Positions 41,458 to 49,320 of a stretch of 53,404 nt of DNA are shown here, in pieces. The number at the start of each line of letters is the position of its first letter. The stretch's first letter is position 1. The position numbers were made by a program, and so were the translations under genes. Source of the DNA: Solirubrobacterales bacterium (lineage in GTDB: Bacteria > Actinomycetota > Thermoleophilia > Solirubrobacterales > 70-9); contig WHSW01000003.1 of the NCBI GenBank assembly GCA_009379895.1, positions 1 through 53,404 on the forward strand, read 5' to 3'. Below the pieces are notes generated by a model that was given only the letters and a program-made list of their open reading frames with translations, was not told the origin of the DNA and ran no database searches.

Positions 41458-41814
41458 ATGAGCAGCGCGCGAGGCGCGGTCATCGGTCTCACCGGGGGCT
41501 TGTTCTCGGGGCTGCTGGGCATCGGTGGTGGCACCGTGATGGTGCCGCTGCTCGTGCTGTGGGCGGGGTGCGAGCAGCGCGTCGCGCATGCGATGAGCCT
41601 GGTCGCGATCATTCCGATCAGCGCCGCGGCCGTGCTCGTCTACGGCGGCGCGGGGGAGGTCGATCCGGCCGCCGCGGTCGCGCTCAGCCTCGGCGCGGTC
41701 TTTGGGGCGCGACTCGGCGCCAGCCTGCTGACCCGCGCTCCGGAGCGTGTGCTGAAGGCCGCGTTCGGCGTCTTCATGCTGGTCGCCGCAGCGCTGATCG
41801 CGGTGGACGCTTAG
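41458..41814 (+). CDS. Half-size TSUP (TauE/SafE) permease, subunit 1
   Basis: The protein is 118 residues, about half the usual TSUP length of roughly 250. It holds one copy of the family repeat: GLTGGLFSGLLGIGGGTVMV followed by PLLVLW, AHAMSLVAIIPISAAAVLVY and GAVFGARLGASLL, with about four membrane segments. A second half-size TSUP gene starts 4 bp downstream, and no single base change would fuse them simply, because the first ends cleanly at a hydrophobic C-terminus. The two should assemble as a heterodimer. TSUP carriers move sulfite, sulfonates or organic acids; the cargo here is unknown. Confidence 0.85.
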   Translation: MSSARGAVIGLTGGLFSGLLGIGGGTVMVPLLVLWAGCEQRVAHAMSLVAIIPISAAAVLVYGGAGEVDPAAAVALSLGAVFGARLGASLLTRAPERVLKAAFGVFMLVAAALIAVDA

Positions 41815-41818
41815 CGCG

Positions 41819-42268
41819 ATGGATCTCTTCACCTTCCCTCTCATGCTCGCCGCCTTCGGTGTGCTCGTCGGGGTCGCGTCGGGCCTGATCGGGGTTGGTG
41901 GCGGCATCTTCCTGGTCCCCTACTTGGTAGTCCTTGCCGGCCTCTCGCAGCACAGCGCCCAGGCAACATCGCTGCTCGTCGTCCTGCCAACCGCCGCGGT
42001 GGCCTCCTGGTCCCTCGTCCGCCGCGGGGTCACGGATGTTCGCACGCCGTTACGGATCGGCGCCGTCGGGGTGGCGGGCAGCGTCGTTGGAACCCTGTTG
42101 GCGTTGGTGCTCCCCGGCCAGGCGCTGCGGATCATCTTCGCAGTCCTGATGTGCATCGTCGGGATCCGCCTGCTGCGCGACGCGGTCCGGCGGCGGGCCG
42201 TCGCGGAGCCCGAGCGGGGAGGCGAGCTCGACGAGGCGCCGGCCGTGGCGCCGGGGCCACGGGCGTGA
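41819..42268 (+). CDS. Half-size TSUP (TauE/SafE) permease, subunit 2
   Basis: This 149-residue protein carries the second repeat: VGVASGLIGVGGGIFLVPYL, SAQATSLLVVLPTAAVASW, GAVGVAGSVVGTLLALVL and IIFAVLMCIVGIRLLRDAV, about four membrane segments, followed by a hydrophilic tail of 25 residues. The SGL(L/I)G(I/V)GGG motif is shared with the upstream half, as expected for the two homologous halves of TSUP transporters. ATG at 41819 is 4 bp after the partner's TAG. Together they probably export or import a small organic anion linked to the pathway. Confidence 0.85.
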   Translation: MDLFTFPLMLAAFGVLVGVASGLIGVGGGIFLVPYLVVLAGLSQHSAQATSLLVVLPTAAVASWSLVRRGVTDVRTPLRIGAVGVAGSVVGTLLALVLPGQALRIIFAVLMCIVGIRLLRDAVRRRAVAEPERGGELDEAPAVAPGPRA

Positions 42269-42373
42269 GTGCCCCGCTCGCGACGCGCTGCGGCCGCCGG
42301 CGCGGGTCGGTTGGCGTGGCCGCGGCGCAACCCGGTCGGCGCGGTGCCCGGCTCGAGTTGATCGAGGGACCAC

Positions 42374-42401
42374 TTGACGGCGACGCCCGGATAGATATTA
42401 T
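42374..42401 (+). promoter_or_regulatory. Promoter of the ABC transporter operon
   Basis: TTGACG (42374-42379) and TATTAT (42396-42401) are separated by 16 nt and each differs from consensus by one base. The -10 lies in an AT-rich island, ATAGATATTATATTGTG, notable in this GC-rich DNA. The binding protein ATG is 42 nt downstream of the -10. AAGGAGG precedes the ATG at a good distance. This is the clearest promoter in the window. Confidence 0.7.
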
Positions 42402-42442
42402 ATTGTGACTCGGCATTACGGAGGCGACGGGAAGGAGGCAGC

Positions 42443-43492
42443 ATGAGTGGTCGTGACCGTGGGGCCCTGGCCCGCCGGTTGGTGTTCATGCTGGTTGCGG
42501 CGCTGGCCGTCGGGCTGGCGGCGGGGTGCGGGGGCTCGGACGACGAGTCCTCCGGGGAGGGCTCCTCCAGCGAGAGCCTGACGCCGATCTCGTTCTCGCT
42601 CGACTTCCTGATCGACGGACGCTACGCCCCCTGGTTCGTCGCCAAGGAGAAGGGCTTCTACGAGGACGCAGGGCTCGACGTGACGATCAACCCGAGCCAG
42701 GGGGCACAGGAGGCGGTCCAGGCGCTCGCCGCGGGGCGCGCCGATGCCGCCTTTACCGACATGGGGCAGCTGATGGTCGCGAAGGCCCAGCAGGATGCGC
42801 CGGGGAAGCTCGTCGCGGTCATCTATGCGAACCCTCCCTACGCGCTGTTCTCGGCGAAAGAGGATGACTATACGACGCCGGACTCGCTGATCGGGAAGAA
42901 GATCGGCACCAACGCGGGCAGTCCGATGAAGGCGATCTGGAACATCCTGATGACGCGCACGGGCATCGCCCCGAGCGACTTCGAGTGGGTCAACCTGGAC
43001 CCGGCGACCAAGCCGCAACTGCTCGCCGCCGGTCAGGTCGACGCGATCGACAACTACCTGCCGAGCGAGCCTCTGCTGCAGCAGGCGCTTGCCCCGGAGG
43101 GCGTCAACGCGATCCGCTACTCCGATCTCGGCCTTGAGATCTACTCGAACGGGATCTCGTTCACGGAGGACTACCTGAACGAGAACCCAGATGTCGTCGC
43201 TGCGTTCGTCAAAGCGAGCCTGCAGGGGTTCGAGTACGCATTCGAGCACCCCGACGAGGCGGCCGAGATCATGACCGAGGTCGATCCCACGCTCGACCCG
43301 GAGGTCGTCAAGCAGCAGGTCGCCGTCCTCGAGGAGCTGATCAACGGCCCCGGGGCCCGCCGCAACGGCCTCGGCTTCATGGATCCGGCGATCGTCGAGG
43401 AGACGGCCGAGGTGACGAAGGACACCTACGGGCTCTCGAAGGTGCCCGACGCGGCCGCCGCCTTCACCAACGACTACCTGCCGGGCAGCTGA
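42443..43492 (+). CDS. ABC transporter substrate-binding lipoprotein (NMT1/THI5-like)
   Basis: The 349-residue protein has a lipoprotein signal ending GLAAGCGG (C29) and an acidic Ser linker. The body is the NMT1/THI5-like fold: FSLDFLIDGRYAPWFVAKEK, GFYEDAGLDVTINPSQGAQE, LAAGRADAAFTDMGQLM and IGKKIGTNAGSPMKAIWNIL. Family members bind pyrimidine precursors, sulfonates, nitrate or aromatic acids. It is the first gene of unit C and is followed by a cognate ATPase and permease. The normal length and good start (AAGGAGG upstream) make it the main binding protein of this transporter. A heterocyclic or ureide ligand would fit the enzymes downstream. Confidence 0.93.
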   Translation: MSGRDRGALARRLVFMLVAALAVGLAAGCGGSDDESSGEGSSSESLTPISFSLDFLIDGRYAPWFVAKEKGFYEDAGLDVTINPSQGAQEAVQALAAGRADAAFTDMGQLMVAKAQQDAPGKLVAVIYANPPYALFSAKEDDYTTPDSLIGKKIGTNAGSPMKAIWNILMTRTGIAPSDFEWVNLDPATKPQLLAAGQVDAIDNYLPSEPLLQQALAPEGVNAIRYSDLGLEIYSNGISFTEDYLNENPDVVAAFVKASLQGFEYAFEHPDEAAEIMTEVDPTLDPEVVKQQVAVLEELINGPGARRNGLGFMDPAIVEETAEVTKDTYGLSKVPDAAAAFTNDYLPGS

Positions 43493-43498
43493 GCGCGA

Positions 43499-44335
43499 AT
43501 GTCGACGATCGGGGCGAGGGATGTTCAGCTCGCCACAGCTGACCGCACCACCAGCGACGGTTTCGCGGGGTCCTCGGCGATGGTCCGGCTCGAGCGCGTT
43601 GACAAGACCTACGAGAGTCGCCGGGGAGCGGTGCAGGCGGCGCGCGACATCAGCCTCGAGGTCGCCGATCGAGAGCTCGTCTCGATCGTTGGCCCGTCCG
43701 GAGGGGGAAAGACGACTATCCTGAAGCTGGTCGCGGGGCTCCTGCGCCCCACGGCGGGCACGATCTGGGTCGACGGCAACCGAGTCGAGGCCGACCCGCC
43801 GCAGGGGATCGGCATGGTGTTCCAGGCGCCGGTGCTCTTGCCGTGGCGTTCGGCGCTCGAGAACGTGACGCTGCCGGCGCGGATCCTACGGCTGGATATG
43901 GGGGCCGCGCGGCGGCGGGCTCGGGAGCTGCTCGAGCAGGTCGGGCTCACTGGATTCAACGATCGGCGCGTCTACGAGCTCTCGGGCGGCATGCAGCAGC
44001 GGATCTCGCTCTGCCGCGCCCTGCTCCACCGCCCTCGCCTGCTGCTCATGGACGAGCCCTTCGGGGCGGTCGACGAGCTGACGCGGGAGAGTCTCAACGA
44101 TCAGCTGCTCGCGCTCTGGCAGGCCGACGCCAAGACGGTCGTCTTTGTGACCCACTCGATCGAGGAGGCGGTCTACCTCTCCGACCGGGTGGTGGTGCTC
44201 TCGCCCCGGCCGTCGACGATCCTGGGCATCGAGACGATCGACCTGCCCCGCCCGCGCGACGGCAGCCTGCGCCTCGAGCCAGAGTTCGCCGCGCACGTGC
44301 GCTCGATCCGCGCGTCCCTGGGGTTGGCGGCATGA
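43499..44335 (+). CDS. ABC transporter ATP-binding protein (SsuB/TauB type)
   Basis: The 278-residue ATPase has GPSGGGKTT (Walker A, K71), MVFQAPVLLPW (Q-loop), LSGGMQQR (signature, 161-168), LLLMDEPFGAVD (Walker B and D-loop) and FVTHSIEEAVYLS (switch His). The subgroup drives uptake of nitrate, sulfonates, taurine or pyrimidine precursors with NMT1-like binding proteins. The first 27 residues before MVRLERVDKTY are not conserved, so a start at ATG 43580 is possible; neither has a strong ribosome-binding site. Its TGA overlaps the permease ATG by 4 nt. Confidence 0.94.
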   Translation: MSTIGARDVQLATADRTTSDGFAGSSAMVRLERVDKTYESRRGAVQAARDISLEVADRELVSIVGPSGGGKTTILKLVAGLLRPTAGTIWVDGNRVEADPPQGIGMVFQAPVLLPWRSALENVTLPARILRLDMGAARRRARELLEQVGLTGFNDRRVYELSGGMQQRISLCRALLHRPRLLLMDEPFGAVDELTRESLNDQLLALWQADAKTVVFVTHSIEEAVYLSDRVVVLSPRPSTILGIETIDLPRPRDGSLRLEPEFAAHVRSIRASLGLAA

Positions 44336-45168
44336 GAGGGGCGGAGACGGCGATCGACGCCCCGCCCCCCCCCGGCGCCCGGATCGAACGCCGCCGCCGG
44401 ATCGGCTGGTCGGAGGTCAGCCTCGTGCTGCTGCCGGTCCTCGCCCTGGTCGCGATCCTGGCCGTCTGGCAGCTGGCGGTGGTGGCACTCGACGTTGAGC
44501 CGATCATCCTCCCGCGCCCGACCGAGGTCGCCCAGTCGCTCGCCGACAACGCGAGCGTGCTGTCGAGCGCCACCTGGGTGACGCTGGGGGAGACACTGGC
44601 CGGGTTCGGCGCCGCGATCGCGATCGGGATCCCGCTCGCGGTCGTGATGATGTACTCGCGCGGCCTGCGCCTGACGCTCTATCCGTTGCTGGTCGTCGCG
44701 CAGTCGATCCCCAAGGTCGCGATCGCGCCGATCGTGCTGATCTGGCTCGGTTACGGCTTCGAGCCGAAGGTGGTGATCGCCTTCCTGGTCGCGTTCTTCC
44801 CGGTCCTGATCGGCAGCGCCACCGGCCTGCGCGTGATCGAGCCCGACCTCGTGCACCTGACGCGCTCGCTGCGAGCCTCCGAATGGCAGACGTTCTGGCT
44901 GGTGCGCCTGCCGAGCGCGCTTCCGCACATCTTCTCGGGGCTCAAGGTCGCGGTGACCCTGGCGGTGATCGGCGCCGTGATCGGGGAGTTCGTGGGTGCG
45001 ACCAACGGCCTCGGCTATCTGGTTCTGCACTCGGCCTCGCAGTCGAACACGGAGCTCACCTGGGCCGCCCTCGTTTGCCTCGGCGTGGTCGGCGTGGGGC
45101 TGTTCGGGCTGGTCGCGCTCGCCGAGCGTCTGCTGGTTCCCTGGGCCGATCGGGAGCCTGCCGAATGA
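44332..45168 (+). CDS. ABC transporter permease (SsuC/TauC type)
   Basis: This 278-residue membrane protein has about six helices and the BPD_transp_1 domain. The N-terminal helix is followed by EPIILPRPTEVAQSLADN, typical of this group. The EAA-like loop FWLVRLPSALPHIFSGLKVA contacts the ATPase, and AVIGAVIGEFVGATNGLGYL follows. Only one permease gene is present, so a homodimer is expected. It overlaps the ATPase gene and the RidA-like gene by 4 nt each. Confidence 0.94.
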   Translation: MRGAETAIDAPPPPGARIERRRRIGWSEVSLVLLPVLALVAILAVWQLAVVALDVEPIILPRPTEVAQSLADNASVLSSATWVTLGETLAGFGAAIAIGIPLAVVMMYSRGLRLTLYPLLVVAQSIPKVAIAPIVLIWLGYGFEPKVVIAFLVAFFPVLIGSATGLRVIEPDLVHLTRSLRASEWQTFWLVRLPSALPHIFSGLKVAVTLAVIGAVIGEFVGATNGLGYLVLHSASQSNTELTWAALVCLGVVGVGLFGLVALAERLLVPWADREPAE

Positions 45169-45569
45169 ACGGCATCACGGAGGTCCGCTCGGACGCGCTC
45201 AGCCCGCCGCGGGGGAGCTTCTCGCAGGCGATCAAGGTCCCCGCCGGGGCCGAGCTACTCTTCGTCAGCGGGCTCACGGCTCGCGATCGCGAGGGCGCGA
45301 CCATGGGCATCGGCGACATCGCCCTGCAGACGGAGACCATCCTCAAGAACCTCCGGCGCCTGCTCGCCGATGCCGGTAGCAGCCTTGCCGAGGTGGTCAA
45401 GCTGACGCTTTTCGTCTGCGACCTCGAGCGCTCGCCGGAGGTCTACGCGGTCCGGGCACACTACTTCGAGAAGCCGTATCCGGCCTCGAGCATGGTCGGC
45501 ATCACCCGGCTGGTTTCGCCGGATCAGCTGATCGAGATCGAGGCGATCGCGGTGGTCTCGGGCTCATGA
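45165..45569 (+). CDS. RidA/YjgF-family protein without the usual Arg (second copy)
   Basis: This 134-residue RidA-fold protein has FSQAIKVPAGAELLFVSGLT, TETILKNLRRLLADAGSSL, VVKLTLFVCDLERS and LIEIEAIAVVSG. At the place of the substrate-binding arginine of RidA (PARS) it has YPASSMVGI, with serine, as in the copy at 31957. The two copies differ enough not to be a recent duplication. Its ATG lies in the permease stop and its own stop overlaps the next amidohydrolase (both ATGA). A role in clearing or tautomerising an unstable enamine or imine intermediate is plausible but unproven. Confidence 0.88.
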   Translation: MNGITEVRSDALSPPRGSFSQAIKVPAGAELLFVSGLTARDREGATMGIGDIALQTETILKNLRRLLADAGSSLAEVVKLTLFVCDLERSPEVYAVRAHYFEKPYPASSMVGITRLVSPDQLIEIEAIAVVSGS

Positions 45570-46831
45570 GCGCCACGGCCCCTAGCCGCTACGCGCTGAC
45601 CGGACGGGTGCTCGACGGAACCGGCGACCCCCCGATCGAGGACGGGGTGCTGCTGGTCGAAGGCCAGCGGATCGCCGCCGTCGGGCCGCGCGAGGACTTC
45701 CCCGAGCTTGAGGGGGAGGTGATCGACTGCGCCGGCGGTGCGATCCTGCCCGGCCTCGTCAACAGCCACCTCCACCTGGCGCTCGACGGAGATGACACCC
45801 CTTACCCTGCGAAGCTCCCCCGCCTCGCGCAGATGCGCGACCGGGAGCTGATCCCGCTCTACCTCGAGCAGGCCCGGATCAATCTCGAGGCAGGGATCAC
45901 CACCGTGCGCGACCTCCATCCGGGCCCGGGCGGGACCACTGAGGGGATGCTCGTCGCGCAGGAGCTGCTGCGCCGCGGCGAGGTCGCCGGCAGCCGGGTG
46001 CATCTCGCGCTGCGGCCGCTGGTCATGGCCGGCGGCCACGGCACGCAGTGGCTAAGCCGGGTGGCGAGCGGGCCGGAGGACGTCCGCCGCGCGGCCCGCG
46101 AGAACGTTGCAGAGGGCTCGCAGTTCCTGAAGCTGATGACCGCCCACTCGTGGGGACCGCTGCCCGGCCGCCCGGAGTCGTGGCGCCGCTACTTCACGGT
46201 TGCGGAGCTCGCGGCCGCGGTCGACGCCGCCCACCGGGCCGGGATCCCGGTCGCCGCCCACTCGCACGGCGTCGACTCGATCGGCGACAACCTCGAGGCG
46301 GGGGTCGACAGCATCGAGCACGGCTCCGGGCTGACCGAGGAGCTCGTCACCAGGATGGTCGACCAGGGGACCTTCCTGGTGCCCACGCTCGCCTCGTATG
46401 CGAGTTTCATCGCGGTCGGCCCCGAGCGCGGCGCCCCGGCCGGGCGGGTGGAGGAGGCGCGCTACGTCCACGAGCGCCAGCGGTCCGGGATGCGGCTCGC
46501 GATCGAGGCCGGGGTCAAGATCGCCGCGGGCACCGACGCCGGCTTCCAGTACCTGCGCCACGGTGCCACGCTGGTGCGCGAGCTCGAGCTCTACGTCGAG
46601 CTCGGCATGACGCCGCTCGACGCGATCGGGGCCGCGACCCTGCGCGGGGCGGAGATCCTGCAGGTAGCCGATCGGCTAGGCAGCCTCGAGGCGGGCAAGA
46701 TCGCCGACGTGATCGTCGTCGACGGCGATCCGCTCGCCGACGTGGGCGCGCTGCGCGCCGTCAAGGTGGTGATCAGGGAGGGCAGGATCATCCTGCCGCC
46801 CGATCGCGGGGTGCGGGAGGTGGCTCGGTGA
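45566..46831 (+). CDS. Amidohydrolase (imidazolonepropionase/prolidase-like)
   Basis: The 421-residue protein has the superfamily metal motifs: ILPGLVNSHLHLALDG (H68, H70), SQFLKLMTAHSWGPL with a lysine that may be carboxylated, PVAAHSHGVDSI and DSIEHGSGL with the two further histidines, and KIAAGTDAGFQYL with the catalytic Asp. ITTVRDLHPG and GATLVRELELYVELGMTP are typical of the imidazolonepropionase/Xaa-Pro dipeptidase-like branch. It probably hydrolyses a cyclic amide or N-acyl compound. Start and stop overlap the neighbours by 4 nt, placing it firmly in the ABC operon. Confidence 0.92.
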   Translation: MSATAPSRYALTGRVLDGTGDPPIEDGVLLVEGQRIAAVGPREDFPELEGEVIDCAGGAILPGLVNSHLHLALDGDDTPYPAKLPRLAQMRDRELIPLYLEQARINLEAGITTVRDLHPGPGGTTEGMLVAQELLRRGEVAGSRVHLALRPLVMAGGHGTQWLSRVASGPEDVRRAARENVAEGSQFLKLMTAHSWGPLPGRPESWRRYFTVAELAAAVDAAHRAGIPVAAHSHGVDSIGDNLEAGVDSIEHGSGLTEELVTRMVDQGTFLVPTLASYASFIAVGPERGAPAGRVEEARYVHERQRSGMRLAIEAGVKIAAGTDAGFQYLRHGATLVRELELYVELGMTPLDAIGAATLRGAEILQVADRLGSLEAGKIADVIVVDGDPLADVGALRAVKVVIREGRIILPPDRGVREVAR

Positions 46832-48252
46832 GCTGGGACCTGGTGATCGCAAACGGCGAGGTGGTGATCCCCGAGCTTGGGATCGTAGAGGCCGATGTCG
46901 CGATCGAGGGCGATCGGGTCGCCGCCCTCGGCAAGGGCCTCGGCGCCGCGGGGGAGACGATCGACGCGACCGGGCAGGTGGTGCTGCCAGGGGTGGTCGA
47001 TCCCCATGTCCACCTCGGCCTTGAGAACCCCTTCGCCGACGATGCGTCGACCGAGACCGCCTCCGGGCTGGCCTCCGGGATCACCACGATCGGGATCTTC
47101 CTGCGCAGCCTCGAGGACCCGTACGCCCCGCAGCTGCCGGGAATCCGCGAGGAGTACGAGGCGAACGCGTTCACCGACTGCTTCTTTCACCTGCAGATCT
47201 TCAACGAGGCCCAGCTCGCGGAGCTTGCGGCCGACGCGGAGCTCGGCACGACTTCGTTCAAGTTCTACATGCACGGCCTGCCCGGGGTGGTGCCGAGCGT
47301 CGACGACGGCTTCCTGCTCGCCGGCTTCCGCGCCATCGCCGAGCTGGGCGACGGCGCGATCGCCTGCGTGCACGCCGAGAACGACAGCATTGTGCTGCGC
47401 GCCACGGCCGCGCTCGAGCGGGAGCGCCCCGATGGCACGCTGGCGGACTGGGCCGACTCCCACCCCGATGAGGCCGAGGCCGAGGCGATCCACCGGGCCG
47501 CCTACCTGGCTCGGCTGGCCGGTTGCCGCCTCTACGTCGTCCACCTCTCGACCAGGCTGGGGCTCGAGGAGGCGCGCGCTGCGCGGGAGGCCGGGGGCAG
47601 GGTGTACTTCGAGACGACCAGCCCGCTGCTCTCGATCGCGAAAGACGACCCGATCGGCCTGCTGGGGAAGATGTCACCGCCGTTGCGCTCGCAGGCGGAT
47701 CTCGACGCGCTCTGGGAGGGGGTGCTCGACGGTCAGATCGACACGGTCGGCACCGACAACACGTCGCGTTCCCGCGCCGCGAAGCAGGTCGATGCCGGCC
47801 TGCACGGGTCGCGCACCGGGTATCCGGCGCTTGCCACGCATCTTCCGACCCTGATCGAGGAGGGCTACCACCGCCGCTCCGTGCCGCTGACGACGATCGC
47901 GCGGATCGCCTGCATGGGTCCGGCGAGCGTGTACGGGGCCTACCCGCGCAAGGGGACGATCACGGTCGGCGGCGACGCCGACCTCGCGGTGATCGATCTG
48001 CACCAAGAGCACACCGTGCGCCCGGAGGAGCTGCACTCCTTCTCGGACTTCTCGATCTTCGAGGGTCGATCCATGCGGGGATGGCCGACGGCGGTGATCA
48101 AGGCTGGGCAGGTGGCGGTGCGCGACGGCGAGATCCTCGCCGAGCCCGGGAGCGGCCGCTACATCCGCCGCGACCCAAGCCGCCGAACGGGACAGGGCGT
48201 CGCTGTCCGTTGCGGCGGCTCGCGTCCAATTCGACGAGCGCCCGCATGCTGA
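46828..48252 (+). CDS. Dihydroorotase/hydantoinase-family amidohydrolase
   Basis: The 474-residue protein has the complete binuclear centre of hydantoinases, dihydropyrimidinases and allantoinases: VVDPHVHLGLENPF (H60, H62), TTSFKFYMHG with the carboxylated lysine K145, CVHAEN (H182), LYVVHLSTRLG (H239) and VGTDNTSRS (D310). It should hydrolyse a cyclic ureide such as a hydantoin or dihydropyrimidine without ATP. GTG at 46828 overlaps the previous stop. The last 30 residues (after about residue 440) are Arg-rich and untypical. With HyuAB in unit B, the island has two unrelated ring-opening systems. Confidence 0.92.
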   Translation: MSWDLVIANGEVVIPELGIVEADVAIEGDRVAALGKGLGAAGETIDATGQVVLPGVVDPHVHLGLENPFADDASTETASGLASGITTIGIFLRSLEDPYAPQLPGIREEYEANAFTDCFFHLQIFNEAQLAELAADAELGTTSFKFYMHGLPGVVPSVDDGFLLAGFRAIAELGDGAIACVHAENDSIVLRATAALERERPDGTLADWADSHPDEAEAEAIHRAAYLARLAGCRLYVVHLSTRLGLEEARAAREAGGRVYFETTSPLLSIAKDDPIGLLGKMSPPLRSQADLDALWEGVLDGQIDTVGTDNTSRSRAAKQVDAGLHGSRTGYPALATHLPTLIEEGYHRRSVPLTTIARIACMGPASVYGAYPRKGTITVGGDADLAVIDLHQEHTVRPEELHSFSDFSIFEGRSMRGWPTAVIKAGQVAVRDGEILAEPGSGRYIRRDPSRRTGQGVAVRCGGSRPIRRAPAC

Positions 48253-48259
48253 GGCCGCG

Positions 48260-49300
48260 ATGACGGTGGTCGACGTCCACACCCACATGATCCCCCCGAG
48301 CCTGGTTGAGACGATCGCCGGCGGGGACGGCCCGGACGGGATCGGCGTCGAGGAGCAGGGTGGGATCCCGCAGCTGGTCTACGCGGACGGTCGTCGCTAC
48401 CCGGTCCGCCCGATCTTCGGCGACGTCGCGGCGAAGCTCGAGCAGATGGACGGCGACGGGATCGACGTCTCCGTCGTTTCGCTGCCGTCGACCCACCTGC
48501 CGTACTGGCTCGACCCGAAGGAGACGGCGAGGCTCTGCCGCGTCATCAACGACGGCATGTCCGCGCTGAGCGCCGCGGCACCGGGGCGGATCTACGGAAT
48601 GGCGTCGGTACCGATGAACGAACCGCGAGCGGCCGCTGAGGAGCTGCGGCGCGCCCGCCGGGAGCTCGGTCTCGCCGGGCTCGCAATCGGCACCAGCGTC
48701 GAGGAGATCGGCTTGGACGCCGAGGAGCTCGACCCGATCTGGCGTACCGCCGTCGAGCTGGGTACGCCGATCTTCCTGCACCCCTACAGGTCGATGACGA
48801 AGGAGCCGCCGGCCGAGTTGGCGGACTTCCACCTCTCGAACGTGATCGGGAACCCGCTCGAGACGTTCGTCGCGGCCAGCCGCCTGATCCTCGCCGGAGC
48901 GCTCGACCGCCACCCCGAGCTCACGTTCCAGCTGGCCCATGGCGGGGGCTCGCTGCCCTATCAGCTCGGGCGCCTCGACCACGCCTACCACGCGGTCGCC
49001 GGCGCCGGCGCCGCGGCGGCGAAGCGACCGCTGGCTTACCTCGACCATTTTCTCTTCGACACCGTGATCTTCGAGCCGCGCGCGCTCGAGTACCTGATCT
49101 CGCTGGTCGGCGCGGAGCGGGTGGTCTTCGGAACGGACCGGCCGTTCGAGATGGCCGACCTCTCGGGGACGGCGATCGCGAAGACTGCGAGCCGGTGCGA
49201 CGCAGAGCGGATTCTCGGGGCGAACGCGCTCGAGGCGTTAGGGATCGAGCCGGCGGTCGCGAGCGAGCGGGTGCCGGATCGGCAGCGGTCGGGACTTTGA
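48260..49300 (+). CDS. Amidohydrolase (ACMSD / amidohydrolase-2 family), second copy
   Basis: This 346-residue protein is a paralogue of the amidohydrolase at 26415. It has MTVVDVHTHMIPP (H7, H9), IFLHPYRSM, LAHGGGSLPYQLGRLDHAY and FGTDRPFEMADL, the single-zinc set of ACMSD. Shared segments such as YWLDPxET, VPMNxPxAAAxELRRAR and NVIGNPxETF run along the full length. It may decarboxylate or hydrolyse the acid left after ring opening. ATG at 48260 lies 7 bp after the previous stop. Two copies in separate units suggest either two related steps or two related substrates. Confidence 0.9.
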   Translation: MTVVDVHTHMIPPSLVETIAGGDGPDGIGVEEQGGIPQLVYADGRRYPVRPIFGDVAAKLEQMDGDGIDVSVVSLPSTHLPYWLDPKETARLCRVINDGMSALSAAAPGRIYGMASVPMNEPRAAAEELRRARRELGLAGLAIGTSVEEIGLDAEELDPIWRTAVELGTPIFLHPYRSMTKEPPAELADFHLSNVIGNPLETFVAASRLILAGALDRHPELTFQLAHGGGSLPYQLGRLDHAYHAVAGAGAAAAKRPLAYLDHFLFDTVIFEPRALEYLISLVGAERVVFGTDRPFEMADLSGTAIAKTASRCDAERILGANALEALGIEPAVASERVPDRQRSGL

Positions 49301-49320
49301 GTCAAGACAAGGAGGCAAGG

